Shown here piece by piece: positions 24,101 to 34,480 of a stretch of DNA of 64,000 nt. Within the stretch, counting starts at the first letter, position 1. The number at the start of each line of letters is the position of its first letter. The notes below the pieces were generated by a model that was not told where the DNA came from, ran no database searches, and saw nothing but the letters and a program-made list of their open reading frames with translations. The translations under genes and the position numbers were made by a program. This stretch comes from Piezodorus guildinii (taxonomy: Eukaryota > Arthropoda > Insecta > Hemiptera > Pentatomidae): contig CM041297.1 in assembly GCA_023052935.1 (NCBI GenBank), forward strand, positions 85,444,021 through 85,508,020, read 5' to 3'.

Positions 24101-24610
24101 TCTTTGATACATGGAAAGTATTTAAATATAATCCTCATCTGCTACCTATGGTGAGGCTAGTATAACAGATTTTTATCCTTAAGGTCACGGGTTCAAACCT
24201 GGCAGATGACCCTTGGATTTTTTAATAGGATTAAAAAATCCTTAGTTATGCCTTTGGAGGGTCCGTAAAAAGGTGCTCCCAAGCCTGTATGATCTAAGGT
24301 ACTCGTTAGAGATCCCTATCCTAATTAAGCCTGATAGCCAAAATTTATGACCCCATTGTAGCATTGTCTGAATAGCCTTAGTAACATAAAGTGACGTTAA
24401 ATGAATAAACAGACAAATCCTGATCTTGGTCCATAGGTAATAGATAATATTCAATCAAAGATATTAAGTACAATGATCATTTTAAAATGAATTTTGTTTC
24501 CACAGCTATGTTCTCTACTGAAGGTTCAGAAAGTGGTACGAGTAGAGAAAGGTACAGAGGCAAATGAGGTTGTGCAAAGAAGACCTGAAGAAAACCATCA
24601 GTTGATATGA
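9156..24610 (+). CDS. TBC1D5: TBC1 domain family member 5 (Rab7 GAP), 14 coding exons, one frameshift
   Basis: Coding exons by phase and GT/AG: 9156-9201, 9378-9471, 10831-11098, 13092-13261, 13653-13741, 14491-14541, 14860-14962, 16175-16302, 16650-16792, 17078-17184, 19089-19195, 22099-22204, 22395-22538, 24506-24610. With one missing base in exon 4 the total is 1662 nt, 553 residues (human about 795). The start MYH matches the human start; RFRSVAWKLLLG, NPLSQDE, YARE, GMHE, RWLRLLFGREFPLQDLL and the TBC fold follow. The two GAP residues align: Arg158 (DVVRTF) and Gln193 (CYRQ), 35 apart as in human R169/Q204. The family removes Rab7 activity at late endosomes, binds retromer VPS29 and acts in autophagy. 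The C-terminus is short with a helical segment (exon 13). Acceptor in exon 1 may lie at 9140/9141. Confidence 0.92.
11698..12560 (-). repeat. R1 repeat copy 2, in TBC1D5 intron 3
   Basis: It begins near TCTGATGGGTGCAATAAAC, the diverged form of the TCTGGTGYGSGCAACACACG end, followed by TTCACTTACCTC. It runs to the ACTGGAATTT-like block and CCCTTAGTATAAG, where foldback FB-c starts. Confidence 0.65.
12560..12672. mobile_element. Foldback-family fragment FB-c
   Basis: It carries the shared terminus GAGGTGCGGTCATCAAC and, on the minus strand, CCTGATGAAGGCTCAC with GGCCAAAACGCCGG. A full second arm was not found, so this is a partial or diverged copy. Confidence 0.5.
13092..13261 (+). other. TBC1D5: TBC1D5 exon 4 with apparent 1-nt deletion
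   Basis: From the acceptor the frame runs STWHQFFCDRDLQALI and then meets TAG at 13149. One base further on the other frame reads QDVVRTFPGVDFF through CYRQ to the donor at 13262. The homologous human stretch has one residue between the two blocks where only two bases (13140-13141, in an AAA run) remain here. Everything downstream is in phase only if one base is added. It is either a true frameshift allele or an assembly indel; the intact 14-exon remainder favours the latter. Confidence 0.85.
13928..14328. mobile_element. Foldback element FB-d (401 bp), in TBC1D5 intron 5
   Basis: The arms of about 80-90 bp are near-perfect inverted copies. The left runs from GTAAGACATATTTTTTGGCC to TTTCGGCCTCTTGGGCC, and the right is its complement ending GTCTTACAATCATT. 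The centre has CTGATGATGGCC (14143-14154) and the right arm has GAGGCCGAAAC. A second inner inverted pair (TGTCTATTTTCACTCATC) is present. Confidence 0.75.
17268..17880 (+). repeat. R1 repeat copy 3, 3' truncated, in TBC1D5 intron 10
   Basis: It has the TTTTTACTTTACC end and the GGAAAGTATTGGGATC block, through AAAAAGGTCTGTGTGTG. Similarity stops near 17880 after GATGTATAATATGG. Confidence 0.7.
17986..18236. mobile_element. piggyBac-like MITE with TTAA ends
   Basis: TTAA at 17986-17989 and 18233-18236 flank inverted ends: TCCTTTAGTGTCC on the left and, read on the minus strand, CCCTTCAGCGTCC on the right. It is 251 bp with no coding capacity. TTAA duplication with CCC-type ends is the piggyBac hallmark. 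It lies in TBC1D5 intron 10. Confidence 0.6.
19905..21405 (-). mobile_element. Tc1-like DNA transposon with IR/DR ends, in TBC1D5 intron 11
   Basis: The outer ends are inverted (CTCCTGGACAAATTAAAGTG at the left and its complement at the right) beside TA. Each side has a second, inner repeat with a shared core (GGCCACAATAAAGTGTACA at 20067 and its complement at 21187). Two direct repeats per inverted end is the IR/DR arrangement known from some Tc1 elements. The body is a decayed transposase. Confidence 0.8.
20215..21110 (-). pseudogene. Tc1-family transposase pseudogene
   Basis: Minus-strand fragments read FTDEKRFSDNEF (first catalytic Asp), GRGIMVWDAI, LQDNAPIH (second Asp) and SPELNPIEN (third acidic residue, Glu). 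The N-terminal part retains VAKMFKTGYK-like helix-turn-helix pieces. Several in-frame stops and shifts break it, so no functional protein is made. Confidence 0.8.
22790..23235 (+). pseudogene. Non-LTR retrotransposon (LINE) fragment, RT C-terminal region, in TBC1D5 intron 13
   Basis: The frame includes RQYFLGSYLYQTIHSHLP and, after a shift, HSFLVRLTTLWNSLPTHIR and LPSFKSQLF. This is the typical C-terminal tail of Jockey/R1/I-group RT proteins. It is 5' truncated and broken. Confidence 0.75.
23306..23509. mobile_element. Foldback element FB-e, in TBC1D5 intron 13
   Basis: The arms GAGAGAAGTTGGTTCAGGGT...AACAC and the complement at 23460-23509 pair over about 65 bp. The centre has CTGAAGAGGCG, GGCCGAAACGTCGGC and related inverse copies, a diverged form of the hammerhead-like core. 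Confidence 0.7.
24130..24426 (+). repeat. SINE-A copy with imperfect target duplication
   Basis: SINE body 24141-24415 has the B-box-like GGGTTCAAACC and the tail CATAAAGTGACGTTAAATGAA. The flanks AATCCTCATCT (24130-24140) and AATCCTGATCT (24416-24426) are an 11-bp duplication with one mismatch. It ends about 80 bp before the last TBC1D5 exon. Confidence 0.8.
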
Positions 24611-26430
24611 CTGTGTTTAAACATGTTTCCACGCCCATTAGAGAAACTTCACCAACATGACACATAATATTTATTGTGTACAATGCTATTATTATTATTA
24701 TTATTAAGATGTATTATGCTAGAAAATATTTATTTTTATCTTTTGTACTTATGAACAAATCTCAATTGGCGATTCTTTAGAAAGGAATTCAGTCCACGTC
24801 CAATTATATGATTCATTATGATGCTTATCTGTATATTCACAGCATTGTGGCTTTAAAGACCTTTATTAGTCTATTTTCCTGGAGTTATATTATTTTTACT
24901 TGTTCCCTCTTATTTCGTACTGGAATATGTTTTAAAACAATTTTTATCATAACTCTTGGTCTTGGTCAAGATCAATTTACAGCTTTTATTCCAACGTTTT
25001 TTCATTCTATTTAGTAGAATTAAAGAAAAAAAGTTTGCAAGTTATAATTGAATAATATCCACTTATTGACATCTGTATTTATAATCATTCAATTGTTTCT
25101 TCTAATATTTAATGTGTAATATTTTTTTCCATCACCATATTTCTTTAAAAGATAAGGATTCTGGTATTTGATTACTGCCTTTCATGTAAGAAGGGGAGAT
25201 AGCTTGCTCCACTAAAAGATGGAATTTTTATCGCATTCTATAGCAGGATTGGCTAAGTGTATTTTGAATATTAAATTAAATCATTATTTAATTATCTTGT
25301 TAGGTATTTGAGTACAGATGTTTTTATACATACCAACTCAAGGAGACAATCATTGCTGTACATTTTATGAGTTTGTTTTATTAAACCATTTTTTTTTAAT
25401 TTCTAATAGTGACCAAGTCTGTTTTGTACTTATTGAATATTTGTTTGATTTTGTCTTTCCTTCGAAATTGTTAGTTATTAAGTTGAGAATCGCTTCTATT
25501 TAATCTGTATCAAAGACAATTTTCTTTGCTTAATTTTTTATTTTTATGTTAGCTCATTTACTGTAATATTTATGTACATATATATAAATTTAATTTAATG
25601 TACTATTCAGAACCTCAGTTATAGTAACTGTAGGAACTATGGTCATTAAGTTTGATTTTCAATTAAAATTTATTTTTTTGTAATGTCTTTATAATTGTAT
25701 TGCTTACCATACCTATTTATGGTATTGTACTGAAATTCACAAATTTTTTTTTAAAATATATTTAAGGATAAACTTGATTTGTTAGGTAAAGAGCCAGATT
25801 CAGTCATGCTTTACATAACATGTATGTAGTATTTATTAATTAGGAATTTACTTATAATTTTTTTTACACATTTTATTACTATTTTTTTATCGGATTAAAA
25901 TAATTAAATTTCATTATTTTTAAATATACATATATAATAAAGTGCCTTTTATCAAAATATGCATTTCTTATCAACTAGCAAACTTTAGAGGGTATTTTAA
26001 ATTTGTATACATATTTTTTTTTAATTAAGTATATTTAACATTAAATTAGGAAATGATTTTTTTAAATTATTTAATGTTAAATATATTGCAGATAATAATT
26101 TGCTATTCAATTTGTTTTGGGATACAGGATAATATAAATTTGTCTCAAGCCTGCTGTGATGAATTTAGCATATTTTGTATTTAAAAAAAAAAAAAAAAAA
26201 TGAATATGGGGCACCTATCTAGTCGTCTGTTTCATCATGAAAATAGTAAATTTTGTACAGTTTATTACTATATCTTATCCTATAAATTGTGATATATAGA
26301 TATATTATACATATGTATAAAGATTGGTGTAAATTTTTAAAATATAATTTAAGATGTTATAATTAGTGTATTTTATATTTTTTCCTTGAATAAATACTTC
26401 AGTATAAATAAAGTTCTATGTTAAACTATT
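24611..26430 (+). other. TBC1D5: Probable TBC1D5 3' UTR with AATAAA signals
   Basis: After the stop there is 1.8 kb of AT-rich DNA with no other gene. AATAAA occurs at 26389-26394 and 26407-26412, a likely polyadenylation region, though earlier signals could also be used. Confidence 0.5.
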
Positions 26431-26879
26431 TAATGTTCAATTAACAAATGAGACAGTTAGAAATTGACTTAGTTTGAACATGTGATATTCAGTATTTTGT
26501 ATTTGACTCTATAAAACAAATTCAGGAAAATAAATGTTTGTGGATCACACATTTACTTATTATTGTTTGACAATTTTCTATACTAATATTTGAAATATAT
26601 TTTAATGATTTATGTGGTTTCCGTTGAAATTATTTTTTTATAAATACAATATAATGTAAAACATTATACTGTGTCAAAAGCAGTAAAAAACAAGCAAGAT
26701 CATCGTCTTAACATTGTATGTGAACATTTGGAGGAGGTAAAGATGATTTGGGCACCCAAGTCCAGAACTCAATTTGTTATTGATTATTAATGCATGAGTT
26801 ATTTTAATTTTAATTTCTTTCTTATTAATCTCTTGCTTTAATCTATCAATAAGTTGCCTCAAGAAACTAATTAAATTTG

Positions 26880-27113
26880 TTATAGGTGGAATAATCAGGA
26901 GTCAGTTTTTTTTTTTAAATATTTTTAATTTTGCCAACGTTTCGGCTCAAGCTTGTGCGTCATCAGGGCATTACTGAGCCATGTCCAAGCATAAACTGAT
27001 GGTAGGTACATGGCTCAGTAATGCCCAGATGATGGCTCACAAGCTTGAGCCGAAACGTTGGCAAGATTAAAAATATTAAAAAAAAAATGACTCCTGATTA
27101 TTCCACCTATAAT
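26880..27113. mobile_element. Foldback element FB-f: 234-bp near-perfect palindrome
   Basis: Arms 26880-26978 and 27009-27113 are inverted copies around a 30-bp loop, ending in TATAGGTGGAATAATCAGG and its complement. Each arm carries the hammerhead-like core. On the minus strand of the left arm it is CTGATGA-CGCACAAGCTTGAGCC-GAAACGTTGGC, and on the right arm CAGATGA-T-GGCTCA-CAAGCT-TGAGCC-GAAAC-GTT-GGCA. It sits between the convergent TBC1D5 and SDHAF3 genes. Confidence 0.85.
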
Positions 27114-27467
27114 AGTTTCTACAGTCGACTATACATCCTCAATATAATTAAATTTGATATATAAAAGTCTTAAGATTTATTAACAAGTTGTGGCAAATTC
27201 GAAAAGATTTAAAAAACAATAATTAAAATATTCAAATAAGCTGAATTATTTTTATCTCTCTTATGATCACTAGATTAATAATATCAATTAAAGGGTAAAA
27301 GTGTAAAAGACACAATGGACTGTTAGAAAAAATAAATAGGTATATATTATATGTACATTTAAAAAAAAAAAAAATTTAAATGTTATCTAGAACAACATAT
27401 ACTCTATACTCTTAGAACTCATATACTCTGAGATCTATGAACACTGCTGTCAGATAAAACACTTGAA

Positions 27468-28387
27468 TTATTCTGGTGATGTAGCTGCTTTCATTAACTC
27501 ATAAAGCTGAGCTATTTGTTCTTCTCTCATCATATCCAATATAGACTCATCTATTGGCCTTCCTAGTTTTGATGAATGTACTAGACCTTTAACACTTATT
27601 TGTTTTGTCAAAAGTGATGCATATTCCTAAAAAATACATATTATCTTACAATGCTCATTTATAGTGATTTTACATGACAAAGCACCAAATTAATTAAAGG
27701 ATATTAGATTTCATTAATAAAAATATGCACAAGAATGGACTGACTAGAATGGTACCAACTAATTAGTATCACTAATGTATGACATTATTATAGATAAATC
27801 AATCATGACTTTACTAGCTAAACTTTTATAGGAACTATTCAAATGTCAGGAAATGCTGATAGTCATTTCTTCTTTATATGGTAAATGACAGTTGGTCAAT
27901 CAATTTGAAACTCGTAACTACAAACTGATTTGACTAAACATTAATTTCCAGTATCTAAATGATGCATCAAGTAATAATTTACCTAATCAACTATTATTTT
28001 TATGTAAAAACTAATTCAGATTTACCAATCCTGTCAAAAAGTAATACTAAATGAGATAACTGATTCAATTGAGCTTTACTTCACTTCCCCAAAACAAGTT
28101 TTTTTCCATTTTTTTTTCTTTTTAATAGGAGTTTACAAGCAGCTTTGCGAAGCTACAGCTATCTCATTTAATTTACAGAACGTTAAGATAATGAAAAGTT
28201 AAATCCTTACAGCCCATTGAGTAATAAAAACAGCAGCCGTTTGTTCATCACAGTTTTTATGACGCCGAAATTCATCTCTAACATAAAGTGTTCCTAATAA
28301 TCTCAGTTCTTCAGGTAAACCACGATGTAATCTTAATATAGTCTTGTACAACAGACGAACAGTGTTTTTGTGGTTGTTTGAATACAT
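27468..28387 (-). CDS. SDHAF3: Succinate dehydrogenase assembly factor 3, two exons
   Basis: Exon 1 is 28387-28211 (59 codons) with donor GTAAGG; exon 2 is 27626-27468 (52 codons and stop) with acceptor TTTTTTAG. The total is 111 residues (human about 125). The protein has the LYR-family opening VRLLYKTILRLHRGLP, then YVRDEFRRHK and QWAEYASLL, and the C-terminal EEQIAQLYELMKAA, all diagnostic of SDHAF3/ACN9. The family acts in the mitochondrial matrix, helping to mature the iron-sulfur subunit SDHB of complex II. The start MYSNN was chosen because it puts LLYK at the usual distance; the frame stays open upstream to an ATG at 28558. The gene is convergent with TBC1D5. A minus-strand AATAAA lies at 27182-27177. 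Confidence 0.93.
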
Positions 28388-28990
28388 GACATTACCTCTA
28401 TGAAAACTTTTAAACTCTGAATTAAACTGTTCATTCTCTGAAGCGTGTTCATTTTTGCTGGGAACTAAAGATCGATTCTTAGAATACTTCAAAATGTTTG
28501 ATAATTTTCCATTTCTACTATAATATGAATCTATGGAAAGTTCAGTCAATTTCATCAAGTAAATGTTTTTATTATTCCAACTAATACAAAACTCGGGTTA
28601 CCATAATCTATATTTAGACTGATTAACTTATTTTTCTTTCTTCTCCTCTCTTTAACTATTACTACTCTCAATTACTACAAGAAGTCTCAAAGTGATGAAG
28701 ACAGTGCGCTTGGTCCTGACACTTTAGTAGAGAGGTTTAGCTCTATTCGTGTCTTATCGTTGGACCCGCTATGCTACTTAGATATTTCATTTCTACCTCC
28801 AGTGTTTCGACTGATATGATGATTAATGGTATTTACTTTGCATTATTTTATTATACATTTATCTACTACATCAAACCTGCCAAACATCGTTAAAGTAGAT
28901 AACCTTCGCTCACAGCTCACCCTTCACACATTATTGCGTATATATGTCTACCATTGAAAGAAAAAAAAAAAGTTTATCCTTTTATCAATG
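28388..28990 (-). other. SDHAF3 5' UTR or N-terminal extension and promoter side
   Basis: An in-frame open stretch of 57 codons precedes the conserved start (ATG at 28558). It has no family match and may be 5' UTR. Further right the DNA is less AT-rich around 28680-28800, plausible as promoter, but no core element was identified. Confidence 0.4.
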
Positions 28991-29181
28991 CCTGGGCTCA
29001 ACAAGCACATTGGCAGTATTCATCTATATCACAATGAACATCTCTTTTCAAATGGAATTGTTTGAAAAATAATGGAATAGATTCTCTAGAGTAATAATGT
29101 TGCCAACGTATAGAAAGAAGGCTCAAGAGGCATGCATGTTCCTCTTGCCAATAATTTTTGATTTTGTCCACCACTTACATA

Positions 29182-29241
29182 CGTGTGCGTATGCGTGTAT
29201 GTGTGTGTGTGTGTGTATGTGTGTGTGTTGTGTGTGTGTGT
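29182..29241. repeat. GT microsatellite
   Basis: An interrupted (TG)n run of about 60 bp. Open frames over it on both strands are artefacts of the repeat. Confidence 0.9.
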
Positions 29242-30480
29242 AAACTCCTCCCTGTTGTTAGGTATCTTAAGTATTATAAGTCGTTCCTTCACACTAACCG
29301 CTTCCCTCATATTGGTGTCCTTTTTTTTAAATTAAAGGCCGCACGAATGTGATCAATTGATAAAAATTTTCTAGAGCCATCCTCAGAAAAATTTGAGGTC
29401 TTCGCCATCCAGCACTTCTAAAAGCCTTAACTGGCTAAAAATAGGTCGTTGAAGATGGAGATGCCCAACATTTTCTTTTTATTCTAGGAATTATTGTTAG
29501 GGCCACCACAATCCCTATCAATTGTTTTTTGTAAGGGAACATTAGACATGATGGATACAATGTTATTCTATAATGCTATCGCTCAAATACTGGAGTCTAG
29601 AGGGCAATTTCTAGAAGCTCTTTATACTCGACAAACTTCGTAAGCATTCGGAAAGTCTCTACCCACAATTAATGGACATGTTGGTCTCTTTACATTCTAT
29701 TGCTTAACACCTTCTCTTCTATTCAATAGCTTTCTCTTTTAATATCTTGTTAGTTACTGTTCTTTTAAAAATAAACAATACGACTTTCTTAAAAAAAATA
29801 CATGATTGGTACCAACATTTATTGTCATAATTGGAATAAATCTTCTAGATCAAACCGATAAGATGAGCCATATAACATTTTATAGAAAACAAAAGAAATA
29901 TTATAAGGAATGCTTTCATTTTATTCCAATTTATCTAGTTCTGAAAAAAGAAAAATACCTACCATGTTTAGCACGTGCGATTTTTAATCTAGAAATATAA
30001 TTCAACAAAATTTCTAATCCAAGATAAATGACATTGTTGAATAAAAAAATCATGTAAACATTAACAACCGAGTCTGATTTTGTGCAGCCTTTTTTCCAAT
30101 AATCCAAGTTCTGATGAAGAATTCTTTCATACTCTATCCACAGAACAGAACTTTATGGTAAATATTATACTTAATGCGTACAATTAATCAAATATCGTGT
30201 GATCCTTTTCAATGACTATTGATTCAGTTAAGTAATAATAAAAATAAATCGAAAATATATGGAAACAACTTAAATCAATGTGTTATTGCGCAATGTTAAA
30301 AATAGAAATATTTTTAAAGTAAAAAATAAGAGACTAAATAACTGTTTTGTTGTTTTTGTTTGTTGTTTGAACCTAAATACTTAAATTTCTCTACGTATTC
30401 AAAAGTATGCCCTGATATATCAATATCACCAAAATCACAACCGTTTCTGCTACTAATCATATATTTATTTCGAGTCCTAT
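29242..30480. other. Intergenic DNA, nothing recognised
   Basis: AT-rich with no exon or repeat boundary that I can support. Confidence 0.4.
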
Positions 30481-30489
30481 TTCTTTGTC

Positions 30490-30640
30490 GGTTTTTATTA
30501 ACGCACTAGTATTTAGTTGTATAGTTTCCCTTCACCTAGCAGTACCAAATTAGCGGCGTATTCCAGAACCGGAATTTTATCACCCAGATTTAAACCTTTC
30601 TCGGTACACGTCACCTTTTCTATGACATAATTTAAGGCTA
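30490..30640 (-). pseudogene. LINE reverse transcriptase fragment (C-ward part)
   Basis: The minus strand reads YVIEKVTCTEKGLNLGDKIP, then VLEYAANLVLLGE, matching the RT catalytic block where YADD is expected. The active-site Asp pair is lost. It continues the LINE seen at 32469-32940, from which it was separated by the foldback complex. Confidence 0.75.
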
Positions 30641-31866
30641 CCTCAGTGAAATTGGCCCCCCATAGTCGAATTTTTTTTTTTTTTTTTTAGAGTTCTGGAA
30701 GTCTCCCCTTCCTTCCCCCCAAAGAGTTCTAGAGTTCTCGATCATTTTTAGAAATAGTTCTGTAGTTTAAGGCACTCAAAATGACGACCCAAGTAGCGGA
30801 GGAGCTAACTTCACACGTGTTGCAACTTAGCGGTCTAATAACTTCCTTCCTATTAAGTTTACGAAAACATTCACATAGAAAAATGTTAGAACTCTTAGGG
30901 AGACAAACAGAACTTCGACTAAAAAAAAAAAACATTTCCGAAAAAAACAATTTTTCAAAAAATTTGGAAACAAAACAAATGTAAAAATAATGATTAAAAG
31001 AAATGAATTTCAAAGAGAGTTACGGTGTCCCCTCGACGGGTAATTTTGCTCTGAGATGCGAAATAAAAAAGTTCTGGGCTCTTAGATTTTCAAAATTTTT
31101 TTGCAACTTCGCGGCCTTGTACGTCCCATACTGTCAACTTTAGAGAAAACATTCATAAGGATAATTGTTCGAAATCTTAGGGGGGGCCAACCGAACTCCA
31201 ACTAACAATCACGATTTACAAAAAAAATTTTAAACGAAACAATGGTTAACATTAAAGAAAAAAAATTTTGTTGACCGGAGTTCCGAAAACATTCATAAGG
31301 ACAATAGTTAGAACTCTTAGGGGGACCAACTTTTTTAATTTGAAATTTTGACCAACTATCCGAAAGGGGTAAAAAATTCAACCAAAAAAAATTTTTTCAC
31401 CGGAGTTCCGGCAGCCCCCCGACTAGATCTAAATATAATTATAGGGACGTTTTGCTCCGAGATGCGAAATAAAAAAGTTCTGGGATCTTAGATTTACAAG
31501 TTTTTTTTTTTTTTGCGTCCTTGTTAAGTCCCATATTATCAGCTTTAGAGAAAACATTCATAAGGATAATACTTAGAACTCCGGTCAAAAAATATGTTTT
31601 CGGTTGAATTTTTTACCCCTTTCGGATAGTTGGTTAAAATTTCAAATTAAAAAAGTTGGCCCCCCTAAGAGTTCTAACTATTGTCCTTATGAATGTTTTC
31701 GGAACTCCGGTCAAAAAGAAATTTTATGGTTTAATGTTAACCATTGTTTCGTTTAAAATTTCTTTTTGATACATAAATATATGTATATCTTTAGGTCATA
31801 CACACGCATATATATAAACTAAAAAAAATACAAAAAAACAAAACAAAAAAAAACAAAAAAAACAAA

Positions 31867-31919
<53 letters not shown>

Positions 31920-32476
31920 TGATTTAAAAAAATAAGTTATTTAAATAATTTAATATGGAAGTGATACCCGAATAGTTTCATATAGCAGCTGAATTATAAA
32001 CTAAGAACTGTAAGATTTTTCTAAGAAGGTTTTTCGAAAACATACCATAAAGTTAGAATCGGTCATAACTACTCGGAGAGATTTGAGGTGAGATCGGATT
32101 TAAAACAGGGCAACTCCCTTTCACCATTTTATTTAATATAGCCTTAGAACCTCTGTGAAGTTGGCCCCCCATAGTCGAAAAATTAATTCTTTTTTAGAGT
32201 TCTGGTAGCCCCCAAAGAGTTCCAACATTTTTCTATGTTAATTTTTTTCGTAAACTTAATAGGAGGGAAGTTACAAGACCGCTAAGTTGCAACACTTTTG
32301 AAATAAGCTCCCTCCCCATCCCTCGCTACTTGGGTTTTGAGTGCTACAGACTACAGAACTACAGAACTATTTCTAAAAATGATTGAGAACTCTAGAACTC
32401 TTTGGGGCTACCAGAACTCTAAAAAAAATTAATTTTTCGACTATGGAGGGCCAACTTCACAGAGGTTCTAAGGCTA
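30633..32476. mobile_element. Foldback complex inserted in a LINE, 8-bp target duplication
   Basis: TAAGGCTA at 30633-30640 and 32469-32476 flank an insert (30641-32468). Its ends are inverted: CCTCAGTGAAATTGGCC at the left and, on the minus strand, CCTCTGTGAAGTTGGCC at the right. Inside there are nested inverted repeats (about 31235-31400 with 31603-31765; 32150-32215 with 32400-32468) and repeated units such as AAAACATTCATAAGGA. An 8-bp duplication suits hAT-type insertion. No transposase is present. Confidence 0.6.
31871..31916. repeat. AT microsatellite
   Basis: Perfect (AT)n run of about 46 bp following an A-rich stretch. Confidence 0.95.
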
Positions 32477-32940
32477 TAATAAATAAAATGGTGAAAGGGA
32501 GTTGCCCTGTTTTAAATCCGATCTCACCGCATATCTCTCCGAGTAGTTATGACCGATTCGAACTTTTTGGTATGTTTTCGAAAAACACATCTCTACTAGA
32601 TTTTTTAACTTTCTAGGTATTCCCTATTTAATCATGATGTTATACAGCTTCTGACGTCTATGGAATCATAAGCCTTTTTAAAATCGATATAAAGTTGATG
32701 GAATACACCGTCGTATTCCAACTTTTTCTCTAATATTTGACCTAAAGAAAATATGTGATCAGTAGTCGAGCGATTCCGCCTAAAACCACATTGGTAGTCT
32801 CCGATAATTTCCTCAGCGTATTCCGTGATTCGGCTAGTTAGTATTGACGAGAATATTTCATAACATACTGAGAGAAGAGAGATCCCACGATAGTTGTTAC
32901 AATCAGTCCTCAGTACTTTTTTGTGAATCGGAATTTATTG
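32469..32940 (-). pseudogene. LINE reverse transcriptase fragment (N-ward part)
   Basis: The minus strand reads NNYRGISLLSVCYEIFSSIL, then QCGFRRNRSTTDHIF and DFKKAYDSI, followed after a gap by KTGQLPF-type sequence equivalent to KQGNSLSPF in the inverted copy. These are consecutive RT motifs of a non-LTR retrotransposon. Stops and shifts show it is dead. Confidence 0.8.
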
Positions 32941-33503
32941 ATTCTTTCCATTCTTTGGGCATTTTAAATGAAAAAAATAAAATTAAAATAAAGATGCTGC
33001 GTTATATAATAAAAAAATCAAACTGTTGAAACGATTATTCTAAAAGTGAAGATGGATCTAATAAGGATGTCCAAACCTGCTCACTTAATATCCTCGTAGC
33101 CAATAACTTCTAATCAAATTATTAAATGTTTACATTTTGCAGTATGTCTGTCTCCCTTCTTTTTACCTTAACATCATTTAGTTGAGAACTGTTGTCAGTG
33201 CGGTTAGGTCTACTCTCTGTCCGTTCTTTTATAAATAAATTGTGTGCATTGTTAATTTTTGTTAATTAATTTTACATGCCTTCAGTTTACTTTTATTTTA
33301 AAAGAGTATATAAAAAACTTTATCTTACAGTTCTTAGTTTATAATTCAGTTGCTATAAGAAACTATTCGGGTATCACTTCCATATTAAATTATTTAAATA
33401 ACTTATTTTTTTAAATCATACTTATATATGTATATATTCTCTTTCGATTATATATATGCGTGTGTATGAACTAAAGATATACATATATTTATGTATCAAA
33501 ATA

Positions 33504-34480
33504 TAAATAATATAAAAATAATTATTGAAAACTATTATAAATTTTAATCTATTAATAAGATATGGATTTGCATTCCCCCCCCCTAAAAATAATAAATTAA
33601 AAATACTCTTTTAACCGCAAAGACATAAATTGCATTAATTAATAATATGTTTAATAAATACCTGTGAAACGAAAATAGATATAATTGTAATTGATATAAA
33701 TGAGACTGAATATTATTTTAAACACTGTTTTGGGCTCAGCCAATCAGCGGCCACCGTTCTCTCAACTGTATGGTTATCTTCTTTTAAATTCAATATTGTT
33801 CGGTTCGGGTCCGTGTCGAGTGGTTAACATTATTAATAATGTGTGCAAAATGTGTTATGATTGTGAAAATAATGATTTATTTAAGCTTCTTAATGGCTCT
33901 ATCATTTTATTATTTATTTTCGTTTCGAAATATGTTTTTAAAAAAAAGACAGGCAGTGGTAATTGAAGAATGAAGGCCATATTAAATCTTCCGTCATAAA
34001 GGTAAGACTTTAAAATTATGCATGATAATTGTTTTTATTTTTTTAACGGATTTTCTTCAACATAATTTATGATATTATTCCCTAAATGACTGTTGATAAT
34101 GTTAATGTCTATTATTTGAAACATAATCAATTTACTTTCAGTATGAATAATTTAATATTGACGTGGTGTCTAATCTGCATTATTATCAATTCCCTTATAA
34201 CTGTACTAGGAAAAACCCAATTAAAAAAATAATAATGTATAATAATATAGTATATAGACCATGAAATTTTAACTGTATCATTATTATTATATTTTCTTTA
34301 TCATATCAATAAATATATTTAATCGCGTTATTGAATATTGAAACACATAGGTGAAATATTTGGAAATTTGGTTATAGAAATATTCTGGTATGTATTATAA
34401 ATTTTAGACTTGAAAATGAAATATTTGAATAGTTCGAAGTAAGTGAATATTTCTGATTATAGGTAAATTAACAAAAAAAA
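33504..34480. other. Intergenic DNA, nothing recognised
   Basis: AT-rich. An 88-codon frame at 33700-33966 has no recognisable family and ordinary surroundings, so it is not called. Confidence 0.4.

Larger units (their letters stand above)
31765..33503. repeat. Large imperfect inverted duplication centred near 32.3 kb
   Basis: 31770-32012 is the inverted copy of 33326-33500 (for example GAAGTGATACCCGAATAG and its complement). 32035-32215 is the inverted copy of 32400-32590, including LINE coding sequence. The left arm lacks the 0.7 kb found at 32600-33320 on the right. The duplicate therefore carries the LINE/foldback junction twice in opposite orientation. Confidence 0.7.

Noticed and set aside
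9156..24610. TBC1D5 as a dead pseudogene
   Set aside because: It has introns, conserved splice sites and only one single-base lesion, in an A run; an assembly indel or recent allele is more likely.
29086..29352. Open frames over the TG microsatellite
   Set aside because: Pure repeat translation.
30641..32468. CRISPR-like array from the repeated AAAACATTCATAAGGA units
   Set aside because: Eukaryotic context, irregular spacing and both orientations; the units belong to nested inverted repeats.
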